The notes beneath the pieces were generated by a model. The model was not told where the DNA came from. It ran no database searches and saw only the letters and a list, made by a program, of their open reading frames with translations. 25,849 nt of DNA from a virus. A program made the translations under genes and the position numbers. Below, in pieces: positions 22,314 through 25,849 of the stretch. The stretch lies in the IMG/VR virus record IMGVR_UViG_3300046821_000030, positions 1 through 25,849 of that record. One strand, given 5' to 3'. How positions within the stretch are numbered: position 1 is the stretch's first letter; every line of letters begins with the position of its first letter.

Positions 22314-22342
22314 TTGTTGACGCGAATTTAAAATGTTATAAT
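22314..22342 (+). promoter_or_regulatory. Sigma70-type promoter for gp41 and downstream genes
   Basis: TTGTTG (22314-22319), a 17-base spacer and TATAAT (22337-22342) form a good promoter. A TTGACG overlaps the -35 but at a 14-base spacing. The last 18 bases match the promoter at 16675-16703 except for one C/T difference. The transcript would carry gp41, the gp33-like gene, gp59, gp32 and gp61. Confidence 0.8.
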
Positions 22343-22363
22343 GATTAAGAGTTAAGGGAGAAT

Positions 22364-23752
22364 ATGAACGAAACTGATAATAAAATACTTTATGAGAAAT
22401 TACTAATCCAATATATGTTTACAGATGTTGAGGTTAGAGAAAAGTTGTTACCTTATCTTGACGCCAAGGTATTCTCAAACTTCAATCATTCACAGATAAT
22501 AAAAGAGATACAGTCCTTTCAGGAGAAGTATAATTCATTTCCAAAGGTAAATGAACTGAGACTATCAATGTCCAGTGAAGATACTTATGATAAGTTGACT
22601 GACATAATGAATATTGATAATTCCGAATATGGAAAGGAATTCATTCTATCAGAGCTTGAAGAGTTTTATCGGAAGAGCTTAATGCTTAATGTCTTACTTG
22701 ATGCCAATGAGAATCTCTCTGATGAGAGTTCTGCGTTGTCGGATATGCCAGATAAGATGCGTGAGGCGCTCTCATTTACGTTCTCCAACGAGATCGGCAC
22801 GTCATTCGTAGATGATGGTGAGAAGATTTACGATGCTCTTAATTCGAAGGATAGAGTCATTTCCACAGGCATTAAGATTCTCGACAAGCACACTGAAGGT
22901 GGCTCGCATGAGAAAAGTCTTAATTTAATTATGGGTGGTACCAATATTGGTAAATCTTTAATTATGTGCGGATTATCAGTAAATTTTTTGCTTCAAAACA
23001 AAAATGTGTTATACATTTCCTTAGAGATGTCCGAAGAAAAGATTTCAGAACGAATCTTAGCGAATATGTTTGACGTGGAAATTGGCCATCTTAAATTGAT
23101 GGAAAAGAAAGCCTTTATGAAGAAGCATGATGCCATTCGCAATGCTTTGAAATCAAATTTTGTGGCGATCCAATATCCAGCAAAAACTGTAAATGCTAAC
23201 AAGATCCGTGCAATTCTAAAAGAACTGAAGATCAAAAAGAACTTCATTCCAGAGGTATTGGTTGTTGATTATCTTGGGTTGATGTCTACAAATAATAAGA
23301 CAAAGGATTCCAACTCCTACTCTGAAATGAAAACGATTTCAGAAGAACTTAGAGCAGTTGCAGTTGAATGTAATCTTGTGTGTTGGTCAGCAGTTCAAAC
23401 TAACCGTAATGGTATTAAGAGTGTCGAACTTGACTTGACAGATATTGCAGATTCTATTGGAACGGCAGCAACTGCAGATCTAATCATAGGTGTATCTATT
23501 ACTGATGAAATGAGAGAAGCTGGAAGATATATTTGGATGCTGTTGAAAAACCGATATGGTATAAATCAACAAAAGATGCACGTTGGTGTATGCTTTCCAA
23601 AGATGCGGATATATGATATAGATGATAACAATGACGCTACACCTGTGAAGAAACCAACAAATAATTTGGTTGATGATGCTGCAGTAGCTGCAATATCGGC
23701 TATAAGAAATAATGGTAGAGTTAAAGTAAATAACATTGCAGGTATAGAATGA
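22364..23752 (+). CDS. 41: Replicative DNA helicase gp41 (DnaB-like)
   Basis: This 462-residue protein is the T4-type hexameric helicase that travels on the lagging strand at the fork. The Walker A is GGTNIGKS (191-198), followed by YISLEMSEEKISERILANMF, Walker B VLVVDYLGLM (about 304-313) and a later WSAVQTNRNG switch region. All belong to the DnaB/RecA-like core. The N-terminal 150 residues are helical, as expected for hexamer formation and primase contact. Its length matches T4 gp41 (475). AAGGGAG is the ribosome binding site. It overlaps the next gene by ATGA. Its loader gp59 and primase gp61 are nearby. Confidence 0.95.
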   Translation: MNETDNKILYEKLLIQYMFTDVEVREKLLPYLDAKVFSNFNHSQIIKEIQSFQEKYNSFPKVNELRLSMSSEDTYDKLTDIMNIDNSEYGKEFILSELEEFYRKSLMLNVLLDANENLSDESSALSDMPDKMREALSFTFSNEIGTSFVDDGEKIYDALNSKDRVISTGIKILDKHTEGGSHEKSLNLIMGGTNIGKSLIMCGLSVNFLLQNKNVLYISLEMSEEKISERILANMFDVEIGHLKLMEKKAFMKKHDAIRNALKSNFVAIQYPAKTVNANKIRAILKELKIKKNFIPEVLVVDYLGLMSTNNKTKDSNSYSEMKTISEELRAVAVECNLVCWSAVQTNRNGIKSVELDLTDIADSIGTAATADLIIGVSITDEMREAGRYIWMLLKNRYGINQQKMHVGVCFPKMRIYDIDDNNDATPVKKPTNNLVDDAAVAAISAIRNNGRVKVNNIAGIE

Positions 23753-24156
23753 GTGAAGGGAATACTATTGACTCTTTCATGTTGGATGAAATCCGTCCAA
23801 AGAAAGATTGCATGGTTAATAGAGATTTGGAATCAGATATATTCAAAAATCTTTCAAAGGAAGTCTTTTCTACAGAGATGGAGAAAATGGGTTTCGATCT
23901 TATGTTGGTTGCTAATGGTAGACGAAATAAGAATGAACACTTCCATAAGTTTAACATATTCATAAAGATGATGAACTCCGAAAAGAAGTTTAGCATCCAT
24001 GATATGGCACTATACTTGGAAGAAGATTACTTTGATATGAAAACTGTAGCCAACTGTTTCAATGAAGAGAATCTCTATATCCTTAGAGAGGAAATGACTT
24101 TGAAATATAATATCAAACAGAAGAAAACACGACTGACCTTAATCATAGAAGAGTGA
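23749..24156 (+). CDS. 33: Probable late-transcription coactivator, gp33-like
   Basis: This 135-residue protein is placed where T4 has gene 33, just before 59 and 32. T4 gp33 (112 residues) bridges RNA polymerase and the sliding clamp in late transcription. The only direct likeness seen is an N-terminal FMLDEIRP, comparable to SLNDIRP in T4 gp33, and a helical acidic body. The T4 protein ends in a hydrophobic clamp-binding tail (LDFLL); here the end is TRLTLIIEE, which has hydrophobic residues but is followed by two Glu. The call therefore rests mainly on gene order. It overlaps gp41, and gp59 starts one base after its stop. Confidence 0.5.
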   Translation: MSEGNTIDSFMLDEIRPKKDCMVNRDLESDIFKNLSKEVFSTEMEKMGFDLMLVANGRRNKNEHFHKFNIFIKMMNSEKKFSIHDMALYLEEDYFDMKTVANCFNEENLYILREEMTLKYNIKQKKTRLTLIIEE

Positions 24157-24157
24157 T

Positions 24158-24727
24158 ATGATAACAATAAAACCCCAACATTTCTACCTTTTTCTAAGGA
24201 ACGTGGATAAAGGTTTGATTGAGAATAAAGAAATTAAACAGTATGTGAGCAATGCAGTGATAAAGGTTAAAGGTATACACATGATCAATGGTTGTGATAA
24301 ACTATTGCAGTTGTATAATAATAATCATTTTTCCATGAAGGAATTTTGCTTACATATACTGTATAAGCTACTCATGGAAGGTGGAGGTAGAGAGTTCCTC
24401 TATAATCCATCGAAGTGGGATATTGAAAGTATTTCTAAGGTGTCAAACTTATTTTCCGAAGAACGGAATAGAAAGGATCAGGATTTTATAATTCAGGTCT
24501 CTAAAAAAACTGGGTTTGATTCCATACAAAATTACTTTAATATAAATAGTAATGGTGAGAGCCTTGTGTATGACTTCATGAAAAACCAATACATCTCACC
24601 ATTATTCATCTTACGCTATAAAAGCGCGTTTAATGTTTCAACTTTCCCAGAGAGTGCAGAGCATGAAAACGCAAGACGGATAATAGACGTAATCGAGCAA
24701 GTAATAAATCTAAAAATAATAAACTAG
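24158..24727 (+). CDS. 59: Helicase-loading protein gp59-like
   Basis: This 189-residue protein resembles T4 gp59 (217 residues), which binds forked DNA and gp32 and loads the gp41 helicase. The C-terminal part FSMKEFCLHILYKLLMEGG, then FNINSNGESLVYDFMKNQYI and SPLFILRYKSAF, parallels the T4 LKELALIFISNLVANQDAW and QSSYIFKLLQSNIISFETFILLD regions. The protein is entirely helical and basic, as in T4. It lies directly before gp32, exactly as in T4. Overall similarity is low, so order is an important part of the evidence. Confidence 0.72.
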   Translation: MITIKPQHFYLFLRNVDKGLIENKEIKQYVSNAVIKVKGIHMINGCDKLLQLYNNNHFSMKEFCLHILYKLLMEGGGREFLYNPSKWDIESISKVSNLFSEERNRKDQDFIIQVSKKTGFDSIQNYFNINSNGESLVYDFMKNQYISPLFILRYKSAFNVSTFPESAEHENARRIIDVIEQVINLKIIN

Positions 24728-24738
24728 GAGCAAGTAAA

Positions 24739-25605
24739 ATGGCACGTAAAATTGATTGGAACGCAGTAGCTAATGAGATGAAGACTTTTGATAAGAAAGG
24801 TGCAGGACATGGCGATAGAGCAGTTGATGTAAATCTATTCCAGCCTAAGCTTAAAGAAGATGGAACCTATGATGCAATCATCCGTTTCCTCCCAGCACCT
24901 GATATGGATATTCCATATGCTATCGTTTATAACCATGGATATCAGGCACCGTCTGGTAAGTGGGTTATTGAGAACTGTCCTAAATCCATTAATAAGAAAT
25001 GTCCAGTATGTGATTCCGCATCCAAGATATGGGCTTCCGGAGATGAAGAGTCTGCTCGTCGTAGATTCAAGAAGTTCTCCGCATACTCAAACATCCTTGT
25101 AGTGCGTGATCCACAGAATCCAGAGAATGAAGGTAAAGTGTTTATCTTCCGTTATGGTAAGAAGTTGTTTGAAGTCATCCGTAACAAGATGGTTCCGCCT
25201 TCTACTCTTGACGAACCGTTGATGGTGTTCGACTATGATGAAGGAGCTAACTTCAAGCTCAAGATCCGTAGCAAGATTATCAATGATGCAAAGGGTAACA
25301 AGAAGCCTGTTCCGAACTATGATTCGTCAGAGTTCACCCAGCAGTCCACACTTGACGAGGCTCTCATTGAGGAAATCGAATCCCTCTTGATCCCTATCAA
25401 GCCTTACATCTCTGAAGACAAGTTCTTGAGCTTCTCCGAGCTTGAGAAGAAAGTTGCTGCTGGTGACGGCGTTGCAACAGCAGATAATGAGTCTTACACT
25501 ACACCGGAAGCACCTGTCCAAAAGGCAGCAGCTCCGGCAAAGAAAGCCGCATCTTCTGCAGCATCTGACGAAGATTTCTTCGCAAGACTCCGTTCCGGAG
25601 GATAA
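24739..25605 (+). CDS. 32: Single-stranded DNA-binding protein gp32
   Basis: This 288-residue protein is gp32, which coats single-stranded DNA during replication and recombination and contacts UvsY, gp59 and polymerase. The zinc-binding set is present: His66, Cys80, Cys88 and Cys91, close to T4 His64, Cys77, Cys87 and Cys90. The OB-fold region includes AIIRFLPAPDMDIPYAIVYN and FKKFSAYSNILVVRDPQNPE. A Lys/Ala/Pro-rich linker (about 255-275) precedes a short acidic and aromatic tail, SDEDFFARLRSGG, where partner binding is expected. TAGGAG lies before the ATG. Codon use here looks richer in G and C at third positions than neighbours, consistent with high expression. gp61 follows after 5 bases. 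Confidence 0.95.
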   Translation: MARKIDWNAVANEMKTFDKKGAGHGDRAVDVNLFQPKLKEDGTYDAIIRFLPAPDMDIPYAIVYNHGYQAPSGKWVIENCPKSINKKCPVCDSASKIWASGDEESARRRFKKFSAYSNILVVRDPQNPENEGKVFIFRYGKKLFEVIRNKMVPPSTLDEPLMVFDYDEGANFKLKIRSKIINDAKGNKKPVPNYDSSEFTQQSTLDEALIEEIESLLIPIKPYISEDKFLSFSELEKKVAAGDGVATADNESYTTPEAPVQKAAAPAKKAASSAASDEDFFARLRSGG

Positions 25606-25610
25606 GATAA

Positions 25611-25849
25611 TTGGTTTTCAATAGATTCATATTGGAGACCTATGTTGAGAGAGCCCTGGGAACTTATGCTTCCAGGGCTTCTTTTCATTCTGGTCATATC
25701 ATGTGTAGGTGTAAAGTTTGTGGAGATTCTGAAAAGAATCGTACCAAACGGAGAGGATACATTCTAAAAAGAAACCCGAAAGGTGATGGGGAATGGATTT
25801 ACTATTGTCACAATGATGACTGTGATGCTAATAGCGGAATAAGAGTTAC
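25611..25849 (+). CDS. 61: DNA primase gp61, N-terminal part (cut by window end)
   Basis: The gene runs off the window. A TTG codon at 25611 with GGAGG 9 bases upstream opens a frame of 79 codons to the edge. The protein has NRFILETYVERALGTYAS, then a zinc-ribbon CRCKVCGDSEKN (Cys34, Cys37), RRGYILKRN and YYCHNDDC (Cys66, Cys71). T4 gp61 has an equivalent YRAL segment followed by RCPVCGDSK, KARGWYY and HCYNCNY, so this is very probably the T4-type primase that partners gp41. An ATG at 25701 in the same frame would begin just before the zinc ribbon and lose the upstream helix, so TTG is preferred. A terminator-like hairpin lies inside these first codons. Confidence 0.82.
   Translation, partial: MVFNRFILETYVERALGTYASRASFHSGHIMCRCKVCGDSEKNRTKRRGYILKRNPKGDGEWIYYCHNDDCDANSGIRV
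25652..25685 (+). terminator. Terminator-like hairpin inside the start of gp61
   Basis: AGCCCTGG and CCAGGGCT pair perfectly around a 12-base loop that can pair further, and TTCTTTT follows. It lies 47 bases after the gp32 stop and within codons 14-25 of gp61. It would end most gp32 transcripts while letting some continue into primase, or be masked when ribosomes translate gp61. Position and sequence are seen; the regulatory role is inferred. Confidence 0.75.

Noticed and set aside
22317-22342. TTGACG at 22317 as the -35 of the gp41 promoter
   Set aside because: Spacing to TATAAT is only 14 bases; the overlapping TTGTTG at 17 bases matches the sister promoter at 16675.
25642-25767. A 41-codon frame with a hydrophobic stretch starting at the ATG at 25642
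   Set aside because: It overlaps the gp61 frame, which has clear family motifs and a better ribosome binding site, and it runs through the terminator-like hairpin.
1-25849. CRISPR array or direct-repeat cluster
   Set aside because: No regularly spaced repeats with unique spacers were seen; the repeats noticed are hairpin arms and promoter motifs.

Overview
The window is a piece of the genome of a T4-like (Tevenvirinae-related) contractile-tailed phage. The main evidence is a dense set of recognisable T4-type core genes: prohead scaffold gp22, prohead protease gp21, a gp67-like core protein, portal gp20, neck protein gp14, UvsW, UvsY, gp46/gp47 nuclease, late sigma factor gp55, DNA polymerase gp43, UvsX, helicase gp41, helicase loader gp59, ssDNA-binding gp32 and the start of primase gp61. 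The DNA is AT-rich, genes are tightly packed with ATGA-type overlaps, and Shine-Dalgarno sites are mostly of the AGGA/GGAG type. The host cannot be named from this sequence.

The layout is divergent. From about 11,060 leftward every gene is on the minus strand. Reading in the direction of transcription, these are a small basic protein, a TnpB locus, uvsY, three small unknown genes, uvsW, an unknown gene, gp14, an unknown gene, gp20, a gp67-like gene, gp21 and gp22 (cut by the window edge). Most gene starts in this arm lie next to a TAAATA-containing motif like the T4 late promoter. From 11,168 rightward every gene is on the plus strand. These are a gp46-gp55-gp47-thioredoxin-glycosyltransferase operon, two small genes, a DHH phosphoesterase, gp43, uvsX and a strong terminator. 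They are followed by a GIY-YIG homing endonuclease, then gp41, a gp33-like gene, gp59, gp32 and gp61. Two nearly identical sigma70-type promoters drive the DHH and gp41 transcription units.

The genes form one programme. gp43, gp41, gp59, gp32 and gp61 make the replisome. UvsX, UvsY, UvsW and gp46/47 make the recombination-dependent replication and repair machinery. gp55 and the probable gp33 switch transcription to the minus-strand late genes that build the prohead.

The most unusual part is 8,690-10,780, a region of about 2.1 kb between uvsY and the small basic gene. It encodes a full-length TnpB (the RNA-guided nuclease family of IS200/IS605 elements) with intact RuvC residues and no TnpA. 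A series of hairpins at its 3' end looks like an omega-RNA. About 760 bp of gene-free DNA at its 5' side is packed with at least a dozen perfect stems. This looks like one inserted element, possibly an IStron-like or homing TnpB element carrying a large structured RNA of unidentified class. That is an inference: neither the ends nor the RNA class could be proved from sequence alone.
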